This document shows, piece after piece, positions 1-11,775 of a stretch of DNA of 64,000 bases. Position 1 is the stretch's first letter, and every line of letters begins with the position of its first letter. The notes under the pieces were generated by a model. It had not been told where the DNA came from. It saw nothing but the letters and a program-made list of their open reading frames with translations, and made no database searches. The stretch spans positions 46,540,933 through 46,604,932 of the forward strand of contig NC_056766.1 in the NCBI RefSeq assembly GCF_018687715.1, in the 5' to 3' direction. Position numbers and translations under genes: made by a program. The stretch is from Carya illinoinensis (Eukaryota > Streptophyta > Magnoliopsida > Fagales > Juglandaceae).

Positions 1-618
1 GGAAAGCTGCCGACTTGCGAAAGTTGAATAACTCTACATGAGTTAATATCTAATTTTTCTTCCGAAGCTCCACAATCTTATCTACAGACTGATAATACAA
101 ATTGTCAAGAGGATTTTTGTTAGGGTATTATTATAAACTTGAAATATCCGCTCAATTTTTCATAGCCATCATAACAGATTCAATGATGTTGGCCAATTAT
201 CGAAACAGATGTGGTGTAGAGAGATCATCTATTACTAAAACATTCGTGCATGTCCCAGTGGTCAATTTCATGTTCTCCAATTTTATATTGGAGAAATGTT
301 TAGTCTACACAAAAATATATAAAAAAAAAAAGGAAATTTACGAAGTAATGTAGATTGAGTACTTTTTGTTGTAAAGGAGATATAACATATCATGTTAACC
401 CTTGTCAGTTAATAAACTTGCTTTTTTAAATTTTCTTGTAGACCTAGCACTTCTCTTTATATTATGAGTAATTTTCTTTCCATGCATAATACTTTGATAA
501 ATATGAAACGAACAGTTATATATCATGCATGTAAGCCTTACGTTGGATTGCACTCCTAGAAGGGGTGGCCTGTATCATTTGCATGTGAATTAATTTTGAA
601 CTCTATTGTATTATATAG
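1..618 (+). other. Intronic or 5' sequence of the CDPK gene
   Basis: No kinase-like reading frame is visible here. A plausible 3' splice site (TTATATAG) lies at 611-618, directly before the first recognisable EF-hand exon. I searched for the usual CDPK junction segment (a run like LKQFSAMNKLKKMAL) and did not find it, so the kinase and autoinhibitory exons must lie before base 1 or be lost. Confidence 0.5.
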
Positions 619-1372
619 GTCATAGCTGAGAAGCTTTCTGAAGAAGAAATTGGTGGTTTGAAAGAGTTATTCAAAATGATAGACACGGACAACAGCGGAA
701 CAATAACATTTGATGAACTGAAAGATGGATTGAAGCGAGTGGGCTCTGAACTTATGGAGTCCGAGATCAAGGATCTTATGGATGCAGTAAAAAAAACAAT
801 CTCCATAATCAATATAATCTGCTGTTATTTTTTTATGCTGGATAAGAATCTTAGTTGTGGGTGTTTGGTAGGCAGATATTGACCGCAGTGGAACAATTGA
901 CTATGGTGAATTTCTTGCTGCTACCCTGCACTTGAATAAGCTAGAGAGAGAGGAGAATTTATTGTCGGCCTTCTCCTTTTTTGACAAGGATGGTAGTGGC
1001 TACATAACCATTGATGAGCTTCAACAAGCCTGCAAAGAGTTTGGTTTAGCTGAAGTCCATCTTGATGAAATGATTAAAGAAATTGATCAAGATGATGTAA
1101 GTTTGCTTGTTTTATCTGACCATGATGAGATAGTTTTAGTTTCATATGAAATTTCATTAAGCAATCTTTACTACACTTACATGCTACATGGTGCCAATGG
1201 GGCAATAGCCATAACAAAATTGAAAAGACATTCCTTTTAATTGGTGACTATTAAAAAATTAGAAAATGTTACGACTACTGGTAGTGTTCTGTGTGGAAGG
1301 AATTCATCAAAACATAACTTGTATTGTGTTGTGTAGAAGATGAACTGAACCATGCATCTGTTCTTTTGTAAA

Positions 1373-1441
<69 letters not shown>

Positions 1442-1746
1442 TCCAAGAACTTTATTGCTGATCCTATGCTAGCATCACCACTCTTAACTTATGGCCTTAT
1501 ATAAATCAAGAGCTGGACCAGCAATGTGTTATGAGTCAAGAATCCCTTTCTCTACTTTTGGAACTTTGCACTAATTAAAATCCTACGTTGCAGGATGGAC
1601 AAATTGATTATGGGGAGTTTGCTGCAATGATGAGGAAGGGCAATGGAGGAGTGGGGAGGAGAACCATGAGAAGCAAATTAAATCTGGGAAGCGCCCTCGG
1701 ACTGGTGAGCAACAGGTCTAATGAGCTGATTGATTGTCCACCTTAA
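619..1746 (+). CDS. Calcium-dependent protein kinase, C-terminal EF-hand exons (5' partial)
   Basis: Three exons, 619-786, 872-1096 and 1594-1746, keep one frame with GT..AG borders and encode 181 residues ending in TAA. They form the calmodulin-like domain of a plant CDPK, which couples Ca2+ binding to release of the kinase from autoinhibition. Four EF-hand loops are complete: [39 protein letters not shown] and [13 protein letters not shown]. The tail contains GRRTMRS, which recalls the CPK17/34 branch, but I would not assign a member on that. The kinase domain would lie upstream of the window. I see no stop or frameshift, unlike the decayed paralogue near 21-24 kb. Intron 2 (1097-1593) contains a long CT repeat. 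Confidence 0.88.
1379..1437. repeat. (CT)n microsatellite in CDPK intron
   Basis: About 29 uninterrupted CT dinucleotides inside the last CDPK intron. The Arg-Glu reading frame on the opposite strand is a by-product of this repeat. Confidence 0.97.
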
Positions 1747-2190
1747 GTAATTAAACTTTTGGCAATTTAATCTTATGCAAGCATCCTTATGGAAAGAAAA
1801 ACACTGATTAAATCTTGGAGTGGTGTTGCCATGAAGGCAACCTCATGTTTCTTCCATTTTAAGGCATTTGGGAGGCAAAACTATATGCCAGACAGCTTTT
1901 TCTTATTCCAAACATTACATTTTCATTGTAATATACATGGTAGAGGCAAAACTCGAATGGCAGGTAGATAAACAAGCGAAGACAGATGAAAAAGCAGACC
2001 AACAATTGTCTTTATGAGAAGATTTGATGCTATCAAGGTATTAATTTTACATCGTGAACTTGGTTGGTAAGTATATATATTTTTTTTTTCTTTTTTCTTT
2101 CTTTTTTGTAAAAAACATGTTACACAAATCAACACTTCAATAAGTTATTTCTAAATGTTAATGATAAAAAATAACCCATAACTTTGAATC
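1747..2190. other. CDPK 3' flank
   Basis: AT-rich 3' flank, probably including the CDPK 3' UTR. The first bases after the stop (CTTAAGTAAT) resemble the sequence after the pseudogene at about 24.2 kb, which supports a shared origin of the two copies. Nothing else recognised. Confidence 0.4.
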
Positions 2191-2479
2191 TAAGGCCGTG
2201 TTTGGGTGTTGAAGTCTCTTCAACACTTCTCAACACTTCTCACTACTATTCATTACTTTATTATTACTTTTCACCTACTTTTTTTACTATTCATTACTTT
2301 TTACCTACTTTTTATTACTATTCATTACTTTATTATTACTTTTCACCTACTTTTTTTACTATTCATTACTTTTTACTTACTTTTTATTACTATTCATTAC
2401 TTTATTATTACTTTTCACCTACTTTTTATTACTATTCACAACTCTCATCCACACTTCTCAACACCCAAACCCACCCTAA
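2191..2479. mobile_element. MITE-like element with internal 72-bp tandem repeats
   Basis: The ends form imperfect inverted repeats: TTTGGGTGTTGAAG on the left and the complement of CTTCTCAACACCCAAA on the right. Inside are about 2.9 direct copies of a 72-bp pyrimidine-rich unit, starting at 2245, 2317 and 2389. The Tyr/Phe-rich open frames across it follow from the repeat and are not genes. The superfamily is not clear to me. Confidence 0.7.
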
Positions 2480-3680
2480 ATGTTAAGTCCTCGTTTGTTT
2501 TCGCAAATAATATGAGATAAGTTACCAAGGGCGAGCTATGGGTAGGCAAGCACGAAGCTAGTCGAGCAAGGAACAAACGAGCAAGTATCAGGCGAACTAG
2601 GAAGGCAAGCAAAGTATTTGGACGAGCAAACAAGAGGCAGGATTAGCAACGAGCAAGCAATGCGCAAAAGACTATGAGCAAAAGGGCAAGCAAAGTTGGA
2701 CAAGTGAAGTAATGGGCATGCAAAGGTAGGCGAGTTGGTATCGCTCCGCTAGCTAAGCGATATGAGTCCTAGCAAGTACTTGGAACACATTCCGAATTCA
2801 TTCCCGCGCTGTGATGTGAAATTGAGCAAATGCTCGGAATCTGCTTCACTATACCTTTTGGAAAGGCTTGAGCAAGTTCTCGAAAACAATTTAGACATGC
2901 TCGGAAGTAAATTAAGAGTGCTCAAAAGTGACCCAACCCAACCAAGTACTCGAAGATGTACAAGCATTCTCACATAACCCTCAATTCCCACCAACACGAT
3001 ACCGTTTAGAGAAGACTCAAGAGTTTACATGCCACCCAACCATGCGTAGGCATTAGTAACTTTATCACCACATTTACAACAGTCACAAGCGGTAGATTGG
3101 AGGAGTACAAATCCTGCTTGAGGGACTCATCTCTCCTTAGCTAAGCATCTAGACAAGACTTGAGAATTCCATGGGTGCAGCAAATCCAAATGAAGAGGGC
3201 CCAAAACTTGAAGATTTCTTAGGTTGTTACCCCAGCTCTCCACCTGATGAAACCAAAGTCTACTGCAAATCCGAGAGGACCATGACCAAAATAATGTCTT
3301 CAAAATGAAAATGATTCATATATTATAATTTTTTATTTTATAATGTAATGTATAAATAAAAAATAATGTAGTGAATTGCATACATTTTTAGATGATGAAT
3401 ATTGTATATATTTTCTTTTGCATCCATTTAGTTAAAATGGTAATTAGTTTCTAACTTTAGTTATTTTTTTACTTAGAATTTAGTTTTCCATTTTGATATA
3501 TTTTTATTATTATGGACAATATTTAATGCATTAGTATTATGTTTTTTTAACATGATTTTTTGAAATATAGGCTTTTAAAAAAAAATTTTAAATATGCTTT
3601 TCAACATTAATAATTTTTTTGACAAAAAATTCACAATATATAGGCTTTTCTTAAATTTAAAAATAAATAAATAAAAAGGT
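2480..3680. other. No gene; degenerate GAGCAAGC-rich stretch
   Basis: From 2530 to 2760 the words GAGCAA, GCAAGC and GGCAAGC recur at irregular spacing. From 2760 to 3000 there are scattered CTCGGAA or CTCGAA words. This looks like eroded tandem or LTR sequence. No coding evidence on either strand. Confidence 0.35.
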
Positions 3681-3684
3681 ACAA

Positions 3685-3841
3685 GGCGAAACCCAGATTT
3701 CTAGGTTTTAAAAATCCGGATTCATCCAGGTTTCAACCTGGATCATTATCTGGACAAACTCAAGTCAGAATCAGGTTGAAATCCAAGTTCTGGGCCAGGT
3801 ATAATAGGATACCTAAACTAGAATCCGGATGAACAGCCCTA
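3685..3841 (-). mobile_element. Possible hAT-MITE arm (CCGGAT words)
   Basis: Read on the minus strand, this stretch opens with TAGGGCTGTTCATCCGGATT and carries further ATCCGG and ATCCAGG words. That start matches a common style of plant hAT-type MITE. I could not find a matching left end, so it may be truncated. Confidence 0.4.
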
Positions 3842-5138
3842 TATACGATCATGATAGGGAAGGTCATGGTACACATGTTAACAAAGAATGAATGGTTTAA
3901 GGTGGTTAGGGGAATGGATGGCCTAGGGCTCTCAGATAGCGAACCTTGTGTTTAATGTTCGAGCATTGGATGCTTTGGATGCTTACTATGTTAAAAGATA
4001 AATGCATTTATTGATAGGTGTATTATTTCATGTTGCTTGGAAATATTTATATTGGTCGAAAGATAACCATTATTACTCGGTTTTTGTGTTGTTTGATTCT
4101 TAAATGCACATATAAGCATGTTGATAGGGGTGTCATATATATCCCGCCGAAGTAGAATAAGGGATGCTCAGGTTCTTTCATCTGATAAAGCATGCATTAT
4201 TGCTCGAATTTCCTTATGCTTCGTACTTGCATTATTCACTATCATCACATGCATTTTGTGTTTTGCCATTGATTATAACTTAAATCTTACCATAGTAGTC
4301 TTACTACGATCTCACCCATTGAAACTATATTGACCCACTTCTTTCAAAAAGAATAAGCAGGACTTGCATACCGACATAGAATTGCAAATATCATTTCTCA
4401 GGTATACATATATATACACACACATTTATAATCTACGCTAGTAGATACGAGGGAAAGTAACTCCCAAAACTAACTAATTACCATGTTTTCATGATTTATT
4501 ATATATGCTCGACTACAGTAGTTTTTCATGATGGTACAAAAGTCATATACGTACCTTATAATCTATGTATTAACATTCTTAGCAATTGTTTTGTCAGCAT
4601 AAATTAGCAATCGATCTATCAGAAACTGCATGTCTTTCACGATCTAGCACATAATATTCTAGTTATTTTTGCAATTTTCATGGCGAAAAAATAAATACAT
4701 TTTTCGTAGACGTACATTGTATATATAGTATTTGTTTCACCTTGCATGAGGCTCATAGACATGGAGGTTAGCTAGCTAGTATCAATTCAAACTTTGTTTC
4801 TACGTACTCATGTCAACTTGACCATTAATTTTCATTAGAAGAAGTTTGGGGAGTGATATAAAAATGTTTTAGGATCAGGTCCCAAAACATGCATGCATGG
4901 GTCCGCATGCCCTAGCTTAGCTTGTGCCTGCATGCATGCGAAGACACAATAATCTTAAGAAGATAATTATCCATTTTTTAAATTGAAAACTTTTGAGTTG
5001 TTAAATTAACCATATATATTTATATGCATGTTGTTTTTCTAACTTTAGCCTAAACTCAATGAGAGAGATCAAAAGGGAACAAAAGCAACTATTTTATATA
5101 TGTAATATATATCTATATCTAAAGAAAAAAAGAGAATG
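3842..5138. other. Gene-free AT-rich stretch
   Basis: No coding frame, structural RNA or clear repeat end recognised. Several ATGCATGC palindromes occur near 4890-4940. Confidence 0.4.
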
Positions 5139-5885
5139 TTATAAGAGCTGCCAGGCACTACTCATCAGCATTGAAATCACACTTGACATATTGAAAACAT
5201 AAGAACGTTCACCACTGCATCTGTCACATGGAGTATGACCCTTAATCCTCCATACACAAGTAAGGGATGCAGGTAGATGTCTAATGAGTAGGTTTTCCCA
5301 AATTTCATATATACAAAGGCCCCAAGAATGCATCTAGGGTGAGTAGGAAAACCAGATCTACACAGTAATGAAACCAATGCTTTGGATTTCGTTTTTCTTC
5401 ACAAATACCATAATAATATTCATTTGGTTCATCTTTAACAGTATAAAAAAGCTTGAATACTTTTTCAAAGAAGGATGATTTGTACCTTATCCTACTGGGG
5501 TAATGTGGAGTGAAATGAAGTCTAGAGCAAGTTCACAATTAGCAAAGCGAAAGATGTTTTCCCAATGACCACATGAACTACAATTAGCATATCCACTAGA
5601 TAGAATAAGTTGGTGCTCGTGACCATCATGGATGAAGATGTCTGAAAGAGAACCACATTGGATATTAAGGTTGAACCTGCATCTGCCACAATGGTAGGTG
5701 AAGCCACTGCAAGGAATATTGCAGGCAAGATATTAAAAAAACACACCACTATAAGATGCCTATGGGAGGAGGGTGAGAGGGGTTGGTGAAGCGAGTGTCG
5801 CTTTTTCGGGATAATTCAACACAAGATTTGTGAAGAAAGAATATACACTGAGCACAACTGTAAAATAGAGAGAATATATACCTTA

Positions 5886-6231
5886 GAGCATTGGCAATAG
5901 ATTCTTTATCTTCATATGCAAAATTATATCTTTTAAAGATTGATTTTGAATATAAAGAAAAATTCCTACATTAGATTATGTATTTTTTGACCAAATAATA
6001 ATAAAATAATAAAGAGAGAGAAGAGAAAAAAGAAAAGAGAGAGTTGGGAGGAGAGAGAAAAAATAATAAAATATAATTTGAAGAAGGAAAATGAGGTCTT
6101 CATCTTTGAATAAGAACTATACATAGTTATTTATAATTATAGATATAAATAAACCAATGCAAATCATTTTAAGGGCATATTTTTCAAATTCAAAGATGAA
6201 GATGAAGATAAATAACCCATTGCCAATACTC
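5886..6231. mobile_element. MITE (GAGCATTGGCAAT ends) inside the DC1 pseudogene
   Basis: A 346-bp element. The left end reads GAGCATTGGCAATAG and the complement of the right end reads GAGTATTGGCAATGG; pairing continues through TTATCTTCAT. TA flanks both sides (5884-5885 and 6232-6233), compatible with a TA target, though a TTA/TAA reading is also possible. It splits the DC1 frame between ...CNVCVR and ...FYSCAQC. Confidence 0.8.
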
Positions 6232-6338
6232 TAACACACACATTACATTTTTCGTTAGTTTCAAACTCCTCAGTAAGCTCTAAGTCATGTTCATGACTAA
6301 AATGTTCGATTTCTACAACTATTCCTCTTTTTATTTGG

Positions 6339-6540
6339 AAAATTCTTCTTGTCATCCTCACACTCCACACACCACATTTATTTTAATTTTTTTTTCATTT
6401 TTTCTATAATAAATATGTAGTGTGTGGATGATAAATAGAATAATTCAATTAGTTTAATAAAAATAAAATGAAATAAAAAATAAAAAATAATATTTTAATA
6501 TATAAAGTGTGTGGTATGGGATGATGTGTAGCATTTCTCT
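6339..6540. mobile_element. MITE (GTGTGTGG ends), second insertion in the DC1 pseudogene
   Basis: An AT-rich element of about 200 bp with inverted ends (left TCCTCACACTCCACACACCA; right GTGTGTGGTATGGGATGATG). A related copy lies at 29124-29326 and shares the internal segment with GTAGTG.TTGGATGATAAATAGA. It separates ...KKTKLG from IEHFSHEHD of the DC1 frame. Confidence 0.75.
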
Positions 6541-7390
6541 TTCTATTTTATTCTCTCCCAACTTTGTCTTCTTAACAAAATAAGGCAATGCATCAGTGTA
6601 TTCATCAAGATTTGAACTTTAGCATATAATCGTTGATTCAAAAGAATCATTATCTTGCAAGTCAAATGTTTCATCCATGTTTCGCTCGTAAGTAGCGCAA
6701 TTAAGATGAGCAACAAAATCACAATTCAAGCAACAGTATACCTTATAATCTGTGTCGACCTTTTCAACACAAAGTAGGCAACTTCGATTGTGGTAAAACT
6801 CATTGAACTGAACAGAGTAGGTGAGGCTAAGAAGGTGCTTGTGTCGTATATATTTGACCATCAATGGTAAAAACACACAATCTAGGTGAACCAAGAATGG
6901 ACAAGTTGTACATAAGTAAAACATACACACACCTTCTATATGACAAGCATCGCAACTGAGCAAGACTGCTCTCCGCATGAGATTCAATGGGTGGTCATAA
7001 ATTTTAGATTTAATGCTGAGCGGCAAAGCAACATACTTCAGATGAAGTTTGAAATCACACAGAGCAATGGTAATTGTAGCCTCATAACTCTACACTGCAG
7101 CCACCACATTTGCTCAACAACCACTCAACTGGACATAGATTAAGACAATACTTTGGGTGTAGTGGTTGCTCTAACTCAAGGGGTTGTTCGGCACATGATT
7201 CATGAAAGTAGAAGTTGCACTCCTCACAATTGAAATGGAAATCCCATATTCATTTCCTGTAAGCTTTACACAAAAAACATAGCAGGCTTTACACAAAAAC
7301 ATAGCGTCGTCCTTTTTCTCAACTTCATGGAAGATCAAGGGGTGTTCATGGATCAAATGTTCAAGCTCTATCTCTCACTCCCTTTCAATT

Positions 7391-9267
7391 TGGCACACAA
7401 CGAAGGCAGCGAAAAGACCTAGATTTTGCAGCAACTTTTTTATTTTTATTTTTTTTTTATCGTTACTTGTATGTTGCTAAATTAAAAAGGCAAAATGGGA
7501 GAATCCGCACTTGTAAAAAATATGGATTTAAAAGAGAGATTCAAATTCCAAAGGAGCCGTAAAATCTCTAGATTAGAATAGAAAAGAAAGTCGTGACTAG
7601 AGAGTCTAACTTTTTACCTCACTTTTGAATACTTTGGTTGTTGAGACTTTACAAAATTGCGATGGGAAAGTCAAAGTTATATGGCCAACAGAAGTTGCTA
7701 AATGATTTGGTGTGCTCATGGGTGAGAGCATGAAGAATGTGATCGGTCTCAACTTTTAAGGCTAGGAGTGGGGAGAGTTGGTGCGTTGATCTAGAATAGT
7801 AACGAGAGAAAAGCAACAAAAAGAAATGTAATCATTACCATAGGCAAGTGATCACCTATGGTTTTTTTTTTTAATATCATTAATAATCCATAAAACATCT
7901 TTTTCTTGCAATTTTTTTAATTAGATTTTAAAAATATATACTTTCGCGTGTTCAATGTATAGTTGCCAATTTTTTTCCTTTTCGAAAAGAGGACTGGTGA
8001 AGGACTATAATTGACTGTGCAAATGGAAGGAAATTGTTCCAGAAAAACTCTGAAACGGCACCATACCTTACCTTGGATTAAGATGAAAGTGTATAGGAAA
8101 AAAAAAAAGAGTATATGAATTATTAGATTAATAGAGGTAAATAGAATAAGATAGATTCTGTATAAACATTAAACAAAATTATAGTGTCAATTTGTGATAG
8201 TAATCTTGTCACAGATTCTGAAATAATCTATGAAGTTTTTCCAATCAAACAAAAGCATGACATTAGAGTGCATATTGCTATATGTGTATGAAACCTTTAA
8301 CCCGTTAAAGCCATAACCAAAAATAAAAAGCAAAATAGTAAAGAAAGAAAGACAAAAAAGCAACTGGATAGAAGCATGCATGTATATGATCACCACAATA
8401 TTTTAATTGGTAGTTTCATTTCTTTAATTGGTAGTGTTATGGGTTTAATTTGAGTAAAAATGTGTAAATAGAAAAATTAAGTTAAACATGGAAATGACAG
8501 AGTGACTCCTTCAATTAAATTCGGGGGATTTTGTAATTAGGCCTGGGATTGTTGATCATCTGTAGGACCGCAACTAAAGTAATGAGTAATAAATAGCAGA
8601 GTAAGTCGAATACAAAAGTCACGAGTTCTTGAACATCTTAGCAAAATTTCTATATGCAAGTTAATTTTCATGTTAAATGTGGTGATGATTTCCTGAATTA
8701 ATTCTATATATGTTATTGATTGATTTTGGATCTCTAATTAACTTTAGGCTCAATGTTTTTACATAAACATCTATTTATCATTTATCTAGAAAATGGGTTG
8801 CTAGCATACTGCTAAGTATTTTGTAGTAACCCATGAAATAGTTCCAACCTACCAATATGATCAATTAATGTCCATATATATACAAATTATATGTAGCTGG
8901 ATGGATGGTCTTAATTAGGGACATATATAAGATTATTGTCGTACATACGTACTTACAAGAGAGTATATATATATATATATGGCCCATCGATCTTGTTAAT
9001 TGCATGTACATAATTACCCCGTCACTCATCATAAATATATAATTAACTTAAATTCAACCACCTACCTCCACTTCTTTTCTTCTTTTAATAACCACTAATT
9101 ATTTATTAAATAAAATAACTAACTGTTTGTGTTAAAAAACAACTTTAATTTCTCTTCAATATGAAAGTAAGTGGATATACACGAAGTGACCTTTACAAAC
9201 GTTCTTCATGTAATTTTTACTACGTGGTAGGTTATAGATGCCTACCATGCATATCTTTCTCTCAATT
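7391..9267. other. Gene-free spacer between DC1 copies
   Basis: AT-rich, with short poly-A/T and TA runs (about 8968-8982). No coding frame or repeat end recognised. It should include the downstream flank of the intact DC1 gene. Confidence 0.4.
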
Positions 9268-11046
9268 TCATATGCACCTTCTATGAACAATGAAATTACA
9301 CTCGGCACATTCATAAACTAAATCTATGAGATTAGCAATATCACCACATTTCAAGTGTTGAGAAGTCTTTTGAACCAAAGCAAGAGGATGCTGGTGAAAA
9401 TCATACTTGAAAGTTTTTCCAAACTTGAGATTTCTGTATTTCCCGAGAATGCATTCAGGATGAGCAGGATAACTGCAATCAACACAATAATAGAACCAGT
9501 ACTTTTGATCTCGCTTTTCTTCACAAATGTCACAGTAATATTCACCAGAGACATCTTCTAAAATAGAACAAAGTGTGAATGGATGATCATGTTCCTTGTA
9601 GTATATCGTTTGCGGTTGTGTCAAACACTTGAAGTCTAGAGTGAATCCACAATCAACACAACTAAATTTGTGTTTACTACTTGATCCACAAGCACTACAC
9701 ACTTTATCTTCTGATGACCTAGCAAGAATTAGTTGGTGTTGTCCATGATTAGGATGTGTAAGGATATCAGGGATTAAACTGCATTGCACATCAAGGTCAA
9801 AGTCACATTCATCACAACGATAATCAAAGCCATTACATGGAAGCGCACAAGCATCACATCGAAAAGGCTTTTGTTCTCTCAAGAAGAGCTTGAGAGGGTG
9901 TTGGTGAAGTGAGTGTCGCAAATTTCTTGGTAACTCAACACAAGATTTGTGAAGAAATAATCCACATTGAGCACATGCATAAAATGGAGGAAAGATAGAC
10001 TGTATGCACGCATCACACTTTTGGTCGATCCCATGCTTGTCGGTCATGAGTTTTAAGTCATGTTCATGATTGAGATGCTTGATTTCTGTATTTATTTCAG
10101 TTCCATCTCCTTCTAGTTTGGTCTTTTTGACAGTGTATGCCAATAAGTCAATAGATTTATCATGATGATCCTCTTTAGAGTTCAACACAAATGTTTCATC
10201 TCTTTCTTCCTTGCTTGTAGCACAATGAAGATGAGCAACAAAATCTTGACTTGAGCAACAATAAAGCCAAAAGTTCGTGTCCACCTTCGTAGCACATAGT
10301 TGGCACACTCTATGTTCAGATTGGTCAGCTGGAAGAGAGTGGATGAGATTGAGAGGGTGCTTGTGCCTTATTACTTTGGAGATTGATGGTAAAAGGGCAC
10401 AATCTGGGTGGACCACAAATGAACAAGTTGCACAAAAGTAAAACCTATCCTTAATTTTATCCCCACAAACATTGCAAGTGAGGGAGATCAGAAAACTTGG
10501 CACAAGGGTTAGTGGATGGTCGTGAATTTCAACTTGTTTGGTTGATGGTGGTACATTCAATGGTAAAGATGTACATTTTGGGTGGACCATAAATAAACAG
10601 GTGGGACAAAAGTAAGGCATGCTATTGTCTTTCTTCAAACAATGATCACATGTGAATGGCAGTAGTTTTTGCATAAGGTTAAATGAATGGTCGTGATTTT
10701 CAACTTTTTTGGTGAGCGGTAGAAATGCACATTTTGGACAAAGATAAAAATTACAATGAGAACAAGTATATTTAAAATTCATCATAGTAGAGCTGCAATT
10801 AGCGCATGTATTCCTAGAATGTAATTCGAGGAAAAGAAGATGTTTGGGATGTAAAGGGTGCTCCAACTCACGGGGATATTCAGCACATGATTTATGTATG
10901 TAGAAACTGCACTCTTTGCATTTGTAATGATCAGAAACCCTTAATATTTCACCACATATCTCACAGTCTTCATAATAATCATCATTCACTTTGTTGACGA
11001 GGACTAACATTAAGGGATGCTGGTGGCTGAAATGTTGATAGTCCAT
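9268..11046 (-). CDS. DC1 (divergent C1) domain protein, 592 aa, intronless
   Basis: One uninterrupted frame, ATG at 11046 and TGA at 9268-9270. About ten DC1 modules repeat through its length, each with the pattern H-x3-HPL ... C-x2-C ... C-x2-C ... H-x2-C; examples are HFSHQHPL (residues 5-12), CEICGE, CKECSFYIHKSC and HPECILG. DC1 modules bind two zinc ions and resemble C1 diacylglycerol-binding fingers, but most plant members lack a proven ligand; some take part in stress or defence responses. Two modules have lost a ligand: CCSSQDFVAHLHC has Gln where Cys is expected, and the last (LKCGDIANLIDL) lacks one Cys. There is no signal peptide and no membrane segment. Single-exon structure is usual for the family. 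This start is the first Met before the first module. Confidence 0.93.
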   Translation of the reverse strand: MDYQHFSHQHPLMLVLVNKVNDDYYEDCEICGEILRVSDHYKCKECSFYIHKSCAEYPRELEHPLHPKHLLFLELHSRNTCANCSSTMMNFKYTCSHCNFYLCPKCAFLPLTKKVENHDHSFNLMQKLLPFTCDHCLKKDNSMPYFCPTCLFMVHPKCTSLPLNVPPSTKQVEIHDHPLTLVPSFLISLTCNVCGDKIKDRFYFCATCSFVVHPDCALLPSISKVIRHKHPLNLIHSLPADQSEHRVCQLCATKVDTNFWLYCCSSQDFVAHLHCATSKEERDETFVLNSKEDHHDKSIDLLAYTVKKTKLEGDGTEINTEIKHLNHEHDLKLMTDKHGIDQKCDACIQSIFPPFYACAQCGLFLHKSCVELPRNLRHSLHQHPLKLFLREQKPFRCDACALPCNGFDYRCDECDFDLDVQCSLIPDILTHPNHGQHQLILARSSEDKVCSACGSSSKHKFSCVDCGFTLDFKCLTQPQTIYYKEHDHPFTLCSILEDVSGEYYCDICEEKRDQKYWFYYCVDCSYPAHPECILGKYRNLKFGKTFKYDFHQHPLALVQKTSQHLKCGDIANLIDLVYECAECNFIVHRRCI

Positions 11047-11775
11047 TGCTCCTGGCCTCTCTGTAGTCTATATTACACACCCAAGTAATAATAAATATCA
11101 AAACGAGATAGAGAGAAATTCTTTTATTTAGTTATGAGTGCAAACCTACATGCTCGATGTTGGTATGCCTATGTATTATTTTTTCCTTTCAAATTATTCT
11201 TAATTACCTGAAAAATAGGATCAGATTTTCAGATTCGATAGATGTGGTTTGAACCTCTGATCAACTCCTTTCAAAAACTTTAGATCCAATGAATGGCTAG
11301 CTCTTTCTCTAGTAGTTGTATTCTGATCTAGCTCTTGTCGTCTTCCCTTACCATAAAATCCAACCCTAATAAAAAACAAAGGGACAAATTACAAGTTGTA
11401 ATTATAAAAAGAGGAAGTTGTGAGGGAGTAATTACAAAAAATTATTTAGAAAAGAAGCATATAAATACAAAGCACATAATAACCATTAATACTCACACCA
11501 ACAAATGAAAGCTAATTTTCAATTTAGCCCAACTTTAGCTTTATATGATTTGTAAAATGAAGGTTCGTAACGATTCAAATAAATCATGATATATATAATA
11601 CTCGACGAGCATCATTTGTTTTTATTAGCCACGTAAAGTACTATACGAATAAAACCCGAGACATTTAGAAAAGGTTTTAATACTTTGCTTTAGATGGAAT
11701 TAACCAAAGCACGAAATGATTCTTGGAGTAAAGCTTTTTCACTCTTTCGTCTCATGAAAGAAAATAATGGAACTA
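11047..11775. other. Upstream region of the DC1 gene
   Basis: Presumed promoter for the minus-strand DC1 gene. No TATA box is placed clearly enough to call. A short module (CTCATGAAAGAAAATAATGG at about 11752) recurs in diverged form near 12240 and 13240. Confidence 0.35.

Larger units (their letters stand above)
5139..7390 (-). pseudogene. DC1-domain protein pseudogene, tandem paralogue of the 9.3-11.0 kb gene
   Basis: Reading down the minus strand, fragments in shifting frames follow the intact neighbour in order: EHLIHEHPLIFHEVEKK (about 7370), CEECNFYFHESCAEQPLELE (about 7200), a 135-codon open stretch at 6619-7026 with DC1 Cys/His spacing, DEYTDALPYFVKKTKL (about 6570), HFSHEHDLELTEEF (about 6280), CAQCIFFLHKSCVEL (about 5840), NGF-like CSGFTYHCGRC (about 5690) and HPRCILGAF (about 5320). 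At least five frame changes and several in-frame stops separate them. Two MITEs sit inside the coding region, at 5886-6231 and about 6339-6540. DC1 proteins are plant Cys/His-rich zinc-binding proteins of mostly unknown role. The shared order and strand point to tandem duplication followed by decay. Confidence 0.85.

Noticed and set aside
603..812. Minus-strand open frame across the EF-hand exon
   Set aside because: It is the antisense of the CDPK coding exon and has no motif of its own.
1237..1446. Arg-Glu repeat protein on the minus strand
   Set aside because: Produced entirely by the CT microsatellite.
2184..2520. Two overlapping Tyr/Phe/Leu-rich frames
   Set aside because: They are translations of the 72-bp tandem repeat in a MITE.
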